A stretch of 64,000 nt of DNA from assembly GCA_951813075.1 (NCBI GenBank), contig OX638343.1, positions 2,601,999-2,665,998 of the forward strand, given 5' to 3'. The notes beneath the pieces are model-generated. The model was not told the DNA's origin, ran no database searches, and saw only the letters and a list, made by a program, of their open reading frames with translations. A program made the position numbers and the translations under genes. The DNA comes from Arenicellales bacterium (lineage in GTDB: Bacteria > Pseudomonadota > Gammaproteobacteria > Arenicellales > JAJDZL01). This document shows positions 1 through 10,314 of this stretch, in pieces; the first letter of the stretch is position 1; each line of letters begins with the position of its first letter.

Positions 1-1421
1 TCAAGCAACGCGTAATCCGGCAATGAATCCGTATCGCGCTGATTTTCCGCCAGCTCGGCGGTCGGCGCACGTTCAAATACGATCTCGGGGATGACATGAT
101 TGATGCGATTGTTGCGATATCGAGCCAGTTCATAAACCAGAATTTTCGGTACATCCTTGATGGGAGCGAATCCACCAGCCATGTCCCCATAGAGGGTGGC
201 GTACCCCACAGCGACTTCGCTTTTGTTGCCGGTGGTTATCAGAATCTTTTTCTTCTTGTTCGATAGAGCCATCAGAAGCGTGCCGCGACATCGTGCTTGT
301 ATGTTCTCTTCTGTAACATCCGGATCAAATTCATCAAATTCCGGAGAGAGCTGATTCAGGAACGCTTCAAAAATCGGTTCAATTGAGATGATCGAGTAGG
401 ATACACCCAGATTTTCTGCTTGTTCGATTGCCGCATCTATACTGATCTGTCCGGTGTATCGCGACGGCATCAAAATAGCTTCTACATTTTCTGGTCCGAT
501 CGCATCGGCGACAAGACACAGCGTGAGTGCCGAATCGATTCCACCCGACAGCCCCAGTACAGCACCTTTGAACCCGTTCTTGCCGATGTAGTCCGAAACA
601 CCGAGTTTGATTGCACTGTATACTCCTTGAATATGCTCAGGAAGGGGTGCAATCGAGTTTTGAATCGGTGTTATATGATCACCTCTGGCAAAAGTTGAAC
701 GAACTAATGCCTCTTCAAAATGCGCGGCTCTGGTGACAATCTTGCCGGTCGCATCCGAAACCAGGGAACCACCGTCAAAAACCAGTTCGTCCTGACCGCC
801 AACGAGGTTCACGTATACGATGCTGACGTTGTTTTTTCGGGCGCGGCCGGTGACGATTTCATTTTCTCGATAGGCAATTTTTGCGGTGTCGAACGGAGAC
901 CCATTCAGTGTGAAAACCACCTGCGCGCCATTGGCGACAGACTGCTCGACAGGACCGTCTTCCCAGACGTCCTCACAGATCGTCAGACCAATCGGTACTC
1001 CTTCGATCTGCTGAACGACAGAGGCATTACCAGCGCTGAAATATCGCTTCTCATCGAATACGCCATAGTTCGGCAGCAGTTGTTTGTGGTAGGTGGCAAG
1101 TTGCTTGCCGTCATCAATCATGGTCGCGGCATTGAACAGTCGACCCGACTCGCGGTGGGGATGCCCGACGCACAAAGCGATTCCGGGTACGGCATCGGTC
1201 AACGTTTGCAGTACCGACTCACAATCATCGATGAAACTATTACGGTGCAGCAGATCTTCAGGCGGGTAGCCGCAAATGGCCAGTTCGGGGAACACAACAA
1301 ACCGGCAATTCAGTCTGTCGCGAGCGTCAATGGCAGCGGTAATGATCCGGTTCCGATTACCCTCAAGATCACCGACAACCAGATTCAACTGGGCCAACGC
1401 TACACCAAATTCTGAAGCCAT
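1..1421 (-). CDS. nadE: Glutamine-dependent NAD+ synthetase, 3' end cut by window edge
   Basis: Makes NAD+ from deamido-NAD+ and ATP, using ammonia released from glutamine. The reading frame runs from ATG at 1421 to the window edge, so about 473 residues are visible and roughly the last 70-100 are missing. The N-terminal nitrilase-type amidase domain shows its triad: Glu46 (in FPELAICGYPPEDLL), Lys113 (HKQLLPNYG) and Cys149 (LTICEDVWEDG). The synthetase half follows with the PP-loop SGGIDS at 292-297. This two-domain form is the glutaminase-coupled type rather than the short ammonia-only NadE. It diverges from the FemAB-like gene with 43 bases between the starts, so the promoters must overlap. 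nadC, another NAD gene, lies about 3 kb away. Confidence 0.95.
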   Translation of the reverse strand, partial: MASEFGVALAQLNLVVGDLEGNRNRIITAAIDARDRLNCRFVVFPELAICGYPPEDLLHRNSFIDDCESVLQTLTDAVPGIALCVGHPHRESGRLFNAATMIDDGKQLATYHKQLLPNYGVFDEKRYFSAGNASVVQQIEGVPIGLTICEDVWEDGPVEQSVANGAQVVFTLNGSPFDTAKIAYRENEIVTGRARKNNVSIVYVNLVGGQDELVFDGGSLVSDATGKIVTRAAHFEEALVRSTFARGDHITPIQNSIAPLPEHIQGVYSAIKLGVSDYIGKNGFKGAVLGLSGGIDSALTLCLVADAIGPENVEAILMPSRYTGQISIDAAIEQAENLGVSYSIISIEPIFEAFLNQLSPEFDEFDPDVTEENIQARCRGTLLMALSNKKKKILITTGNKSEVAVGYATLYGDMAGGFAPIKDVPKILVYELARYRNNRINHVIPEIVFERAPTAELAENQRDTDSLPDYALL

Positions 1422-1464
1422 CAGATATACTTTTATCCTAGTCCAATTGTCAATCAGTTGAGAA

Positions 1465-2673
1465 ATGGAGCGTCAATCGACAACCCGCAGCGTCAACGGA
1501 AAAGATTTGTTCAAGCAGGAAATTATCCAATCAATCGATCAAGTCAGTGCACATGAATGGAATCGGTGTGTGCCATCGGATTGTCCATTTCTGCGCCACG
1601 AGTTCCTCAACGCCATGGAACAGTCTGGGTGCGTCTCAGAGGAAACTGGATGGCGTCCGATGCATATTGTATTACGAATTTCGGATTGTCAGGATTCACG
1701 CCTTGCAGGTGCGTTGCCACTTTACTGGAAATATCACTCATGGGGCGAGTTTATATTCGATTGGCAGTGGGAAAACGCCTATTTTCGCCATGGTGTGCAG
1801 TACTACCCGAAACTGGTGTCGGTATCTCCGTTCACTGGTCTGCCTGCTCCGAAACTGCTTACAGCACCAGACGCCCCAACCGACGAGGTACGGAATCTGC
1901 TGACTGAATCCTGCTTGAGTGAAGCCAGTCATTCGGATCTATCTTCACTACATTTACTTTTTCTGAATCCGGATGAACTCGATTTTTTCGCCGGCAAGGG
2001 TTTGATACCGCGACGCAGCAACATCAGTTTTGTTTGGACAAATAACGACTATCGTTCGATGGACGAATTTCTATCAACCCTGTCGAGCAGGAAGCGCAAA
2101 AAAATCAAATACGAACGAAAGTCTATCCGTGAGCAGGGCTTACAGGTCAAGGCGATTCCAGGTACCGATATCCAGGATCATCATTGGCGTTCCTTCCAAC
2201 TTTGTTATTACAGCACTACCCGAAAATATGATTCATTTCGATACTTGAACCGACATTTCTTTCAGATGATTAGAGAATCCATGCCAGAAAATCTGTTACT
2301 CATTCTTGCCGAACACGACGATCGGCCGGTGGCGAGTGGACTGTTCTACCAGGGTGGTGGAAAACTATATGGACGCTATTGGGGTGCATTGGAATTTGTG
2401 CCCAATCTGCATTTCGAAATTTGCTATTACTCCGCCATTGAATACTGTATCGAGAATGGATTCCGCCAGTGTCACGCTGGCGTTCAGGGTACGCATAAGC
2501 TGAGCCGTGGATTTATGCCGGAAGTGTGCTATTCCGCACACATGTTCAATAATCTGCTGTTTTCGGAAGCAATACGCCACTACACCACTGAGGAATCGCA
2601 CAGTGTTGATGATCGTCAGGAATATCTCAGTGACTTTTCTGCATATGCCAAAGGTACGGAGGCCGGGAATTGA
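1465..2673 (+). CDS. FemAB-like / GNAT-fold acyltransferase (COG3146 type)
   Basis: A 402-residue protein of the FemAB-like group (formerly DUF482), which has a GNAT-type fold and is annotated as a peptidoglycan-related or general N-acyltransferase. The true substrate of the family is not settled. Recognisable blocks are the early SDCPFLRHEFLNAMEQSGCV, the central KRKKIKYERKSI basic stretch and GRYWGALEFVPNLHFEICYY followed by CHAGVQGTHKLSRGF near the C-terminus. No signal peptide or membrane segment is visible. The stop overlaps the aat start by four bases (TTGA), so the two are probably translationally coupled. This FemAB-like/aat pairing is common in proteobacteria. The ATG at 1465 has no strong Shine-Dalgarno sequence. 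Confidence 0.85.
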   Translation: MERQSTTRSVNGKDLFKQEIIQSIDQVSAHEWNRCVPSDCPFLRHEFLNAMEQSGCVSEETGWRPMHIVLRISDCQDSRLAGALPLYWKYHSWGEFIFDWQWENAYFRHGVQYYPKLVSVSPFTGLPAPKLLTAPDAPTDEVRNLLTESCLSEASHSDLSSLHLLFLNPDELDFFAGKGLIPRRSNISFVWTNNDYRSMDEFLSTLSSRKRKKIKYERKSIREQGLQVKAIPGTDIQDHHWRSFQLCYYSTTRKYDSFRYLNRHFFQMIRESMPENLLLILAEHDDRPVASGLFYQGGGKLYGRYWGALEFVPNLHFEICYYSAIEYCIENGFRQCHAGVQGTHKLSRGFMPEVCYSAHMFNNLLFSEAIRHYTTEESHSVDDRQEYLSDFSAYAKGTEAGN

Positions 2674-3374
2674 TCACCTATCTGTCGGCAAATTCGCTTG
2701 AGCCGGGATTTCCCGAGCTTGATGCGCCAGGCGATCAGATCTTCCCTGTCGCGATCGGTGGCGACCTCTCGGTCGAACGATTGCTGATGGCCTACAAGCA
2801 AGGTATTTTTCCTTGGTTCAATCACGATGAAATGATTTGCTGGTGGAGCCCCGATCCCCGAACGGTACTTTTTCCAGATCGATTCAAAGTGCGTCGAAGT
2901 CTGCGGAAAAGCATCCGAAATCGAGGATATTCGGTGACAATCGATAAGGATTTCGAAGCCGTCATCCGAAACTGTGCAACAAAACTGCGACCGGGTGAGA
3001 GCAGTATAGATACCTGGATTACCAAAGGAATGCTCAATGCCTACTGCGAACTGTACAGGCTCGGTTTTGCGCATTCGGTGGAAACCTGGTACGGCGGTCA
3101 GCTGGTCGGCGGGTTATATGGTGTCAGTCTGGGAAAGGTTTTTTACGGTGAGAGCATGTTTTTCAACTGCACTGACGCGTCCAAAGTTGCCTTGTTTCAC
3201 CTTGTTCAAAGATTGCTCGAGTGGAATTATGTGATAATTGACTGTCAGATATCGACGCCACTCCTGCATAGTTTGGGGGCGGAGGAAATTCCTCGGATTG
3301 AATTCCTGAGAATCGTCAAGCAGGCGATTCAACAAAAATCAAGTGACGATGATTGGAGATGTGCACTGTCATGA
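2670..3374 (+). CDS. aat: Leucyl/phenylalanyl-tRNA--protein transferase
   Basis: Transfers Leu or Phe from aminoacyl-tRNA to N-terminal Arg or Lys of proteins, marking them for ClpS/ClpAP in the N-end rule pathway. At 234 residues it has normal length. Diagnostic blocks are the GDLSVERLLMAYKQGIFPWF motif near residue 30, WWSPDPRTVLFP, GGLYGVSLGKVFYGESMFF and the late DCQISTPLLHSLGAEEIPR. The start is a TTG that overlaps the upstream stop. It is supported by a GGAGG ribosome-binding site at about 2658-2662 and by the family N-terminus (ITYLSANSLEPGFP). The stop overlaps the likely ATG of the next gene (ATGA at 3371-3374). Confidence 0.96.
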   Translation: MITYLSANSLEPGFPELDAPGDQIFPVAIGGDLSVERLLMAYKQGIFPWFNHDEMICWWSPDPRTVLFPDRFKVRRSLRKSIRNRGYSVTIDKDFEAVIRNCATKLRPGESSIDTWITKGMLNAYCELYRLGFAHSVETWYGGQLVGGLYGVSLGKVFYGESMFFNCTDASKVALFHLVQRLLEWNYVIIDCQISTPLLHSLGAEEIPRIEFLRIVKQAIQQKSSDDDWRCALS

Positions 3375-3871
3375 AAAAATTGAACCGTATTATTGTCCGG
3401 GTTGGCGCTAATTTGTTTGCCTTTGCGTTGTTTGCCTCGACTGCGATCGCTTCAGAACAAATCGTCGATTTCACCTTGCCTGACATTAATGGAAAATCCC
3501 ACAGCCTTTCAGATTATCGAGGACAATGGGTGATTGTAAATTTCTGGGCGACCTGGTGTGGGCCATGCATAGAGGAAATTCCCGAATTGATTGAGGTGTC
3601 AAAACTGACAGATCCTGTAACACCGGTGGTGATTGGAATTGATTTCGAGGAAATCGATACCGAGAGCTTGCTTGAGTTTATGAATGCCCTCAAAATGGAT
3701 TATCTGGTTCTGCGGGTTGGCGAATCGCCTCTGGTACCATTCGAGCCGCTCAAAGGCATGCCAACAACGTTCATTGTCTCACCCGAGGGAAAGATCGTAT
3801 TTCGCAAGATTGCGGCAGTGACGAAGGAAATTCTGGTCGAGCAATTGAAGGCACTGACCAAAAGCGAATAA
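3371..3871 (+). CDS. TlpA/ResA-type periplasmic thioredoxin-like protein
   Basis: An exported thiol-disulfide protein of the TlpA/ResA/AhpC-TSA type, 166 residues from ATG 3371. An upstream in-frame ATG at 3353 would add six residues inside aat. I prefer 3371 because MKKLNRIIV begins a textbook signal peptide: basic start, hydrophobic LFAFALFASTAIA, and cleavage near ASEQ. The mature part carries NFWATWCGPCIEE with active-site Cys63 and Cys66, and a later cis-Pro region KGMPTTFIVSPEG. Proteins of this kind reduce apocytochrome or other periplasmic disulfides; the partner here is unknown. It overlaps the aat stop and converges on nadC with a 14-base gap. Confidence 0.88.
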   Translation: MKKLNRIIVRVGANLFAFALFASTAIASEQIVDFTLPDINGKSHSLSDYRGQWVIVNFWATWCGPCIEEIPELIEVSKLTDPVTPVVIGIDFEEIDTESLLEFMNALKMDYLVLRVGESPLVPFEPLKGMPTTFIVSPEGKIVFRKIAAVTKEILVEQLKALTKSE

Positions 3872-3885
3872 ATTCGCCTTGACAG

Positions 3886-4752
3886 TCAGATATCCCCACC
3901 TGATTCTTCGAATAAAATCGAAAAGTCGACAGCGTGCACATTCTTGGTAATCGTGCCAAGAGAAATGTAGTCGACGCCGGTTCGTGCAACCTCTGGAATG
4001 TTTTCAAGATCAATGTTTCCTGAAGCTTCTAGTTCAACCCTGTTTGCATTGATTTTTACTGCTTTCGCCATATCGTCGACGCTGAAGTTATCCAGCATGA
4101 TTCGGTTCGCTCCAGACTGTAGAGCGCGTTCAAGTTGATCGAGCTGTTCAATTTCCACTTCGATCAACGACGGATATAACTGACTGTCGGGCAGATTCTG
4201 CAGGATCGAGTCGAGTGACTGCGTCACGTACTGGTGATTTTCCTTGATCAGGATTCCGTCATAGAGTCCAAAGCGGTGATTGGTACCGCCACCGACACGA
4301 ACTGAGTATTTTTGGGCATTACGAAGACCTGGTATGGTCTTGCGTGTATCGAGAATCCGTGTCTTGAAATCGGCAATTGCTTGCACAAATTTATTCGTCA
4401 CAGTTGCAGTGCCCGATAACGTCTGTAGAAAATTCAGTGCAGTTCGCTCGCCTGTGAGCAGTGATCGTGCATTTCCATTCAGTCGGCACACTATCTGATC
4501 AGCAAAGATTTCATTGCCGTCTTCAAACAGCCAGTCGATGCGAATTGACGGATCGATCTGATGGAATACTTCATTGAACCAGGCACAACCGCAAAGTATT
4601 GCAGATTCTCGTACCTTGACAAACGCTGCGGCATGAGCGCGGTCGTCCACCAAGCAACTCGTCGCATCACCATCGCCCACGTCTTCGCGCACTGCTGAAC
4701 GAACAACGTCCGAAATGTCATGAGGAAGTTCCAAAAATTTCGTTGCGCACAT
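3886..4752 (-). CDS. nadC: Nicotinate-nucleotide pyrophosphorylase (carboxylating)
   Basis: Quinolinate phosphoribosyltransferase, which converts quinolinate and PRPP to nicotinate mononucleotide in de novo NAD synthesis. The protein is 288 residues, normal for the family. Family signatures are AVREDVGDGDATS near the start, RKTIPGLRNAQKYSVRVGGG in the middle with GTNHRFGLYDGILIKENH, and IMLDNFSVDDMAKAV plus EASGNIDLENI in the barrel. nadA and nadB are not next to it. It diverges from the acyl-CoA synthetase gene, leaving about 186 bases for two promoters. Together with the partial nadE, two of the NAD genes lie within 5 kb. Confidence 0.96.
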   Translation of the reverse strand: MCATKFLELPHDISDVVRSAVREDVGDGDATSCLVDDRAHAAAFVKVRESAILCGCAWFNEVFHQIDPSIRIDWLFEDGNEIFADQIVCRLNGNARSLLTGERTALNFLQTLSGTATVTNKFVQAIADFKTRILDTRKTIPGLRNAQKYSVRVGGGTNHRFGLYDGILIKENHQYVTQSLDSILQNLPDSQLYPSLIEVEIEQLDQLERALQSGANRIMLDNFSVDDMAKAVKINANRVELEASGNIDLENIPEVARTGVDYISLGTITKNVHAVDFSILFEESGGDI

Positions 4753-4938
4753 ATTGTGTTGGAACAGTTGAACTAGAATCGATAATAGCCAGAAATTTTT
4801 TTGTAAGTGCCTTTATTTGTGCAACAATATAAGTCCTGAGGGTCGTAATTGAAAGCATAGCGGAAAATCTCATTAAACTTGGATTAAAATTTTAACTGGT
4901 TGCGTTGGTTCCAGATTCAAACCGGGAGTAGCAAGAAA

Positions 4939-6498
4939 ATGTCTCATGATATTTGGAGAATATTCAGTCCACGCCTTAAATCACATGCGTCGCGATTAGC
5001 CTGGATTCGGCGACAGCGAGATGCCGAATCTATTTCGTATACATACGGAACCGTGCGCGAGTCCGCGCTTCATTTGGCAGGTCAATTGCGTGAGCATGGG
5101 GTGTCGAAAGGCGATGTCGTGTCAGTGATCGGACCGAACAGTGTCGAATGGGGCATTGCCGCATTTGCCGCCTGGCGGGTTGGTGCGATTCTCGCCCCTG
5201 TGCACATTGGCTACAGCGAGCATGACATCCAAACCCAGATCGCAGCGTTGAATCCCAAATTAATCATGTCACATGAGGCAGATTCAAAATTAGCGGGAGT
5301 CGACACTCCCAACATTGCGATTAAGGTGGCAAACGAACTGGCGGCTGAGGAGGAAAAGGTTCCTGACAACGACCTGAGTTCGGAAGAAGCGGTCCGAATC
5401 TATACTTCGGGCAGCACGGGTGTACCCAAGATTGTCCGGCTTTCGCATCACAACGTGTCTTCAAACGTGATCGCCTGTTCCAAAATCGTAAAGATTGATC
5501 ATAACGATCGTTTTCTCAGTCTTTTGCCACTGTCACACACTTTTGAAATGGTGGGTGGAATGCTTTTGCCACTGTACTGCGGTTCATCGATTGTCTTACC
5601 GAAAGTATTGACCGCGCAGGAAGTGCTGGCAGCCATGCTGGAAGAAAATGTATCGGTTGTTCTGGCCGTTCCACGACTTTTTCGAAACATCAAGCAGGGC
5701 ATGGAAAAGAAATTTCAAAGCGGCAGTTTCCTGCTCCGAGGTTATGTCTCGCTGCTTGCCGCTTTGCCGCTTGGCGTGAGACGCAGGTTGAATGCGCCAT
5801 TGCGTAAGAAGTTGAGCCCGAATCTTCGTTACTGGGTCAGTGGCGGTGCACGGCTTGATCCGACAATCGCCCAGTTCTTCCGTGATCTGGGAATCAGTCT
5901 GAGGCAGGGATATGGATTGACTGAGACATCTCCAGTTGTCTGTGTTCAGGAAGCTTTTCCAGAAAATCTCGACAGTGTTGGATATGCGATAGATGGAGTG
6001 ACTGTCATGATCGATAATCCGGATGAGTTGGGGTCCGGCGAAGTGCTGGTCAAAGGGGACAATGTCATGCTGGGCTATTCGGATGAGTCGGCGACGCAGG
6101 AAGTGATGAAGGATGGGTGGTTCCGAACCGGTGATCTGGGACGACTCGACAGTTCTGGAAATCTCAGTCTGACGGGTCGTATCAAGAGAACCATCGTTAC
6201 CGAGGGCGGTAAAAACGTGTATCCTGAAGAACTCGAATCATTGCTTGAGCGCTATCCGGAAGTCAAAGAAGCCGGAATCGCAGAATTCGATAGTCGCCCC
6301 TGTGTTGTATTCGCAATGGACAATCCTGAGGCAAGTGCAGTCAGAGCGAAGGAGATTCTGAAGGAATTCAACGCAAAAGCATCTGCCCACAATCAGATCG
6401 TTCGATGTGCGGTGGTCGACGACCTGCCGAGAACACCGCTTGGCAAGACCGCCCTGGCCAAGCTTCCCGAAGTGTTCGAGCAAAACGAAGTGCGCTGA
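4939..6498 (+). CDS. AMP-forming acyl-CoA synthetase / ligase
   Basis: An ANL-superfamily enzyme that adenylates a carboxylic acid and forms a CoA thioester, about 519 residues from ATG 4939. Motifs in order: the phosphate loop IYTSGSTGVPKIV near 155-165, YGLTETSPVV, the adenylate-binding GWFRTGDLG, and the hinge GRIKRTIVTEGGKNVYPEELE near 415. The organisation is most like long-chain fatty acyl-CoA synthetases, but the acid substrate cannot be read from sequence. A TTG 13 codons upstream (4900) is possible. ATG 4939 is preferred because GGGAG lies ten bases upstream and MSHDIWRIF is a typical start. It is monocistronic between nadC and clpB. Confidence 0.85.
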   Translation: MSHDIWRIFSPRLKSHASRLAWIRRQRDAESISYTYGTVRESALHLAGQLREHGVSKGDVVSVIGPNSVEWGIAAFAAWRVGAILAPVHIGYSEHDIQTQIAALNPKLIMSHEADSKLAGVDTPNIAIKVANELAAEEEKVPDNDLSSEEAVRIYTSGSTGVPKIVRLSHHNVSSNVIACSKIVKIDHNDRFLSLLPLSHTFEMVGGMLLPLYCGSSIVLPKVLTAQEVLAAMLEENVSVVLAVPRLFRNIKQGMEKKFQSGSFLLRGYVSLLAALPLGVRRRLNAPLRKKLSPNLRYWVSGGARLDPTIAQFFRDLGISLRQGYGLTETSPVVCVQEAFPENLDSVGYAIDGVTVMIDNPDELGSGEVLVKGDNVMLGYSDESATQEVMKDGWFRTGDLGRLDSSGNLSLTGRIKRTIVTEGGKNVYPEELESLLERYPEVKEAGIAEFDSRPCVVFAMDNPEASAVRAKEILKEFNAKASAHNQIVRCAVVDDLPRTPLGKTALAKLPEVFEQNEVR

Positions 6499-6610
6499 AT
6501 TCTCAAAGCAATCGAGATTCGTCCCTTTGAGATCACGCACCTGCGATTCTTGTGGGTGAATACTGGACACAATCAACTGATGCTGTGTCCACTTCCACAA
6601 CGTACACGAT

Positions 6611-6638
6611 GTTGAAAAATTCCATTTTGTCCCTATTT
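6611..6638 (+). promoter_or_regulatory. Sigma-32 (heat-shock) promoter of clpB
   Basis: GTTGAAA at 6611-6617 and CCCTATTT at 6631-6638 are separated by 13 bases. This fits the RpoH consensus CTTGAAA-N(11-15)-CCCCATNT with one mismatch in each core. It sits about 45 bases upstream of the clpB ATG, leaving a short leader. It is the only close match I noticed, and it lies in front of the one classic heat-shock gene of the window. Confidence 0.75.
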
Positions 6639-6683
6639 CCAATGACGTAGACAGAATTACGAATTGGTCATTGGTAATACGAA

Positions 6684-9278
6684 ATGAATCCAGAAAAATT
6701 CACCACGAAACTTCAGCAGGCACTGGGCGATGCCCAGAGTCTGGCGGTTGGACGGGATCATCAGTTCATTGATCCGGCACATCTGATGGTCGCATTGCTG
6801 GATCAGAAAGGTGGTACGGTTCACCATCTTCTTGCACAGGCCAACGTCAGAATGCCACAGCTTAGAACTGAACTGGGCAACTATCTCGACGGGCTTGCAA
6901 AGGTCAGCGGAAACGATGGTGCGGTGCACTTATCGCAGGAACTGGCGAAACTTCTGAATCGGGCTGATGCACTGTCCCAGAAAAGAGGTGATCAGTACAT
7001 GTCCAGCGAGATGGTTGCGCTTGCCGCTGTCGACGACAAACATAAAGTTGGGAAGATTCTGCGCGATGCAGGTGCTGACAGGAAGAATCTGGAGGCAAAA
7101 ATCGAACAGATGCGCGGAGGCCAGACTGTCAGCGACGCGAGCAGCGAAGAGCAGTTTAGGGCACTTGAAAAATACACGATTGATGTCACCGAGCGAGCCC
7201 GAATGGGGAAACTGGACCCGGTTATCGGACGCGATGACGAGATTCGTCGAACCATTCAGGTGCTGCAGCGTCGTACGAAAAATAACCCGGTTTTGATCGG
7301 TGAACCCGGTGTTGGCAAGACTGCCATTGTCGAAGGACTGGCGCAGCGCATATCGGATGATGAGGTGCCGGAGAATCTGAAAGGCAAGCGTCTGCTATCG
7401 CTTGATCTTGGCACATTGATTGCCGGAACCAAGTTTCGCGGTGAATTTGAAGAGCGACTCAAGGCCTTGCTTAACGAACTTACGCGCCAGGAAGGCGAGA
7501 TCATTCTTTTTATCGATGAACTTCATATGATGGTTGGTGCTGGCAAGGCGGAAGGATCAATGGATGCGGGTAACATGCTGAAGCCGGCGTTGGCTCGCGG
7601 TGAGCTGCATTGCGTTGGTGCGACAACGCTTGACGAATATCGCAGGCACGTTGAGAAGGACGCTGCACTCGAGCGTCGCTTTCAGAAGATTGTTGTTCAG
7701 GAGCCTAGTCTGGAGAGCACGATCGCGATACTGCGCGGTATTAAGGAAAAATATGAAGTCCACCACGGCGTGGATATCACAGACCCGGCAATCGTGGCGG
7801 CGGCTCGACTATCTCATCGATATGTTACCGATCGCAACCTGCCAGACAAAGCGATAGACCTGATTGATGAAGCCGCCAGCCGGATTCGAATTGAGATCGA
7901 CTCGAAACCGGACGCGCTGGACCGTCTTGATCGAAAAATCATTCAGCTGAAAATCGAGCGGGAAGCGCTTAAAAATGAAACCGATCAGGCTTCAAGGACA
8001 AGGTTTGAGAAGTTGGAGAACGATCTTAGCCGACTTGAGAACGAGTATTCCGAACTCGAACAGCTATGGTTCGGTGAAAAGTCAGCAGTCATGAGTTCAC
8101 AGCACATCATGGAACAGCTTGATGCCGCAAGAATTGAAGCGGGCAACGCCCAGCGAGCGGGGGATTTGGATCGCTTGGCCAAACTCACGTATCAGACGAT
8201 TCCAGAACTGGAGCAACAACTGGAGAGTAGTCGCTCGGAAGATGACCGGGAATTTGAGTTGCTTAGAAGCAGTGTGACTGAAGAGGAAATTGCAGAGGTG
8301 GTTTCGAGCGCCACTGGGATTCCTGTAAGCAGAATGCTTGAGGGCGAACGATCCAAATTGCTGCGTATGGAGCAGGAAATCGGCAAACGCGTAATCGGTC
8401 AGAAAATCGCAGTCGGCAGTGTTTCCGATGCGATCAGGCGATCTCGGACCGGACTGTCTGATCCAAATCGTCCATATGGAACATTTCTGTTTCTTGGACC
8501 GACAGGTGTAGGAAAGACTGAGTTGTGCAAGGCGCTGGCGGAGTTTTTGTTCGATACCGAAGATGCGTTGATACGAATTGACATGTCCGAGTTCATGGAG
8601 AAGCATTCGGTCGCCAGGTTGATCGGTGCGCCACCAGGATACGTGGGCTATGAAGAGGGCGGACACCTGACCGAACTTGTGAGGAGGCGCCCTTATTGTG
8701 TCATACTTCTTGATGAAATCGAAAAAGCGCATTCCGATGTATTCAACATCCTGCTGCAGGTACTGGACGATGGACGACTGACCGATGGTCACGGGCGCAC
8801 AGTAGACTTTCGCAACACGGTCGTTGTCATGACCTCGAATCTTGGTTCGGACCTTATTCAGGAAATGACGGGCGAGATGCCTTACAGGAAAATTAAGCGA
8901 GCTGTCATGAACAAGGTTGTCCGAAATTTCCGTCCCGAATTTATCAATCGTATTGATGACATGATTGTGTTTCATTCACTTTCCCGTGATCAAATCAATG
9001 ACATTGCAAGAATTCAAGTCAAAATGCTTCAAGACAGACTTGTCGATCAGGACATACATCTGATATTGAACGACGATGCAGTTAGTTTTCTTGCCACCAC
9101 CGGATATGATCCCGTTTACGGTGCGAGACCTCTTAATAGAGCGATCCAAAACAGACTGGAAAATCCGCTGGCCAAAGAAATTCTGTCGGGCAATTTCACT
9201 ACAGGTGACGAAATAGAAGTGAGTTGGAATGACGGGAAGATCGAGTTCGCAAAAAAGCATCTTCCCGTTAAGGTATAA
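6684..9278 (+). CDS. clpB: ATP-dependent disaggregase ClpB
   Basis: Hexameric AAA+ chaperone that works with DnaK to pull proteins out of aggregates, 864 residues (E. coli about 857). Domains in order: Clp_N repeat domain (1-145), AAA-1 with Walker [15 protein letters not shown] near 205 and [20 protein letters not shown], a long coiled-coil M domain about 410-530 that separates ClpB from ClpA, AAA-2 with Walker [17 protein letters not shown] near 607 and Walker [12 protein letters not shown], then the D2-small C-terminal domain. ATG 6684 matches the family start ([14 protein letters not shown]). Expression should be heat-inducible through the sigma-32 site at 6611-6638. Confidence 0.98.
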   Translation: MNPEKFTTKLQQALGDAQSLAVGRDHQFIDPAHLMVALLDQKGGTVHHLLAQANVRMPQLRTELGNYLDGLAKVSGNDGAVHLSQELAKLLNRADALSQKRGDQYMSSEMVALAAVDDKHKVGKILRDAGADRKNLEAKIEQMRGGQTVSDASSEEQFRALEKYTIDVTERARMGKLDPVIGRDDEIRRTIQVLQRRTKNNPVLIGEPGVGKTAIVEGLAQRISDDEVPENLKGKRLLSLDLGTLIAGTKFRGEFEERLKALLNELTRQEGEIILFIDELHMMVGAGKAEGSMDAGNMLKPALARGELHCVGATTLDEYRRHVEKDAALERRFQKIVVQEPSLESTIAILRGIKEKYEVHHGVDITDPAIVAAARLSHRYVTDRNLPDKAIDLIDEAASRIRIEIDSKPDALDRLDRKIIQLKIEREALKNETDQASRTRFEKLENDLSRLENEYSELEQLWFGEKSAVMSSQHIMEQLDAARIEAGNAQRAGDLDRLAKLTYQTIPELEQQLESSRSEDDREFELLRSSVTEEEIAEVVSSATGIPVSRMLEGERSKLLRMEQEIGKRVIGQKIAVGSVSDAIRRSRTGLSDPNRPYGTFLFLGPTGVGKTELCKALAEFLFDTEDALIRIDMSEFMEKHSVARLIGAPPGYVGYEEGGHLTELVRRRPYCVILLDEIEKAHSDVFNILLQVLDDGRLTDGHGRTVDFRNTVVVMTSNLGSDLIQEMTGEMPYRKIKRAVMNKVVRNFRPEFINRIDDMIVFHSLSRDQINDIARIQVKMLQDRLVDQDIHLILNDDAVSFLATTGYDPVYGARPLNRAIQNRLENPLAKEILSGNFTTGDEIEVSWNDGKIEFAKKHLPVKV

Positions 9279-9391
9279 ATCACAGGCACTATCGATTGAT
9301 TTTGCGTTGTTCGGGTGATGTGACTTGATCGAATAGCAAGATTGAATCGCCATTACCGCTCGCGCTGCAAGTTCGGTTTCGTATTACATAG

Positions 9392-10297
9392 TTGAAAACT
9401 CAAATTCCATTCCAACTTGGTGACGAGTTTGAATATGGCGAGATTCACGATATTTCTCCGCTGATCAGACGGATCGTCGCTAGAAATCCGAGCAAGTTCA
9501 CCTATCTTGGAACCGGGACTTATATCGTTGGACGCGGCCATGTCGCAGTCATTGATCCAGGGCCACGGCTGGAAAGTCACATTCTTGCAATTGCCGAGAG
9601 TCTGGTGGACGAGACGATCACGCATATCCTTGTTACTCACACACATAGTGACCACTCTCCTGCGGCACGTCCCTTGCAGTCAGTCTGTGGTGCGCCGATT
9701 TACGGGTTCAGTGCCATACGATCCGAAGACAGTGATGAGCATTCGGAGCGTTTGGAAGAGGATGTCGACCATGCATTTCGTCCCGACATTGCGGTGAAAG
9801 ACGGCGATTTGCTGCGTGGTGAAGGTTGGACTGTACAGTGTGTTCACACCCCAGGTCACATGTCGAACCATGTGTGCTATCGTTTGCTGGAGGAAAAGGC
9901 GCTTTTTTCCGGCGATCACGTTATGGGTTGGTCAACTACTGTGATCATACCTCCCGACGGTTCGATGGCGGACTATCTGGCAAGTCTCAGAATGTTATTG
10001 GATTGCGACGACCAGATCTACTATCCGACTCATGGACCACCGATCAGAAAACCTGAAGAATTCGTGCGCGCATGCATTGAGCACCGTCGACAACGTGAGT
10101 TACAGATTCTGGAATGTTTCCACAACGGCATGTCGAATGTTATGGAAATGGTGCCGGTGGTCTATCGCGACACCGACAGATCATTGCACGCGCCTGCAGC
10201 AAGATCGCTTTATGCGACAATAATTAAATTGTGGGAAGAGGGCGCGGTGAGTTGCCGGGGCGCTCCTGAATTGGATAAGAACTATTGGCTGGTGTGA
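9392..10297 (+). CDS. Metallo-beta-lactamase-fold hydrolase (LACTB2/glyoxalase II-like)
   Basis: A soluble zinc hydrolase of 301 residues. The metal motif HTHSDH is at 83-88, with further ligands in VHTPGHMSNH, the Asp of FSGDHVMGW and the His of PTHGPP. A C-terminal helical winged domain (REL QILECFHNGMSNVMEMVP onwards) is as in the LACTB2/MBLAC2 group. Those relatives act as thioesterases or RNases, so the substrate here is open. The start is probably TTG at 9392; there is no good ATG before the conserved fold and no strong Shine-Dalgarno sequence. It follows clpB by about 110 bases and converges on hemE. Confidence 0.82.
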   Translation: MKTQIPFQLGDEFEYGEIHDISPLIRRIVARNPSKFTYLGTGTYIVGRGHVAVIDPGPRLESHILAIAESLVDETITHILVTHTHSDHSPAARPLQSVCGAPIYGFSAIRSEDSDEHSERLEEDVDHAFRPDIAVKDGDLLRGEGWTVQCVHTPGHMSNHVCYRLLEEKALFSGDHVMGWSTTVIIPPDGSMADYLASLRMLLDCDDQIYYPTHGPPIRKPEEFVRACIEHRRQRELQILECFHNGMSNVMEMVPVVYRDTDRSLHAPAARSLYATIIKLWEEGAVSCRGAPELDKNYWLV

Positions 10298-10314
10298 CCA
10301 CCCAGCGTCCGACC

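Noticed and set aside
8097-8975. A 292-codon antisense frame inside clpB
   Set aside because: It is fully within the conserved AAA+ domains of ClpB, has no family resemblance and arises from the codon pattern of the real gene.
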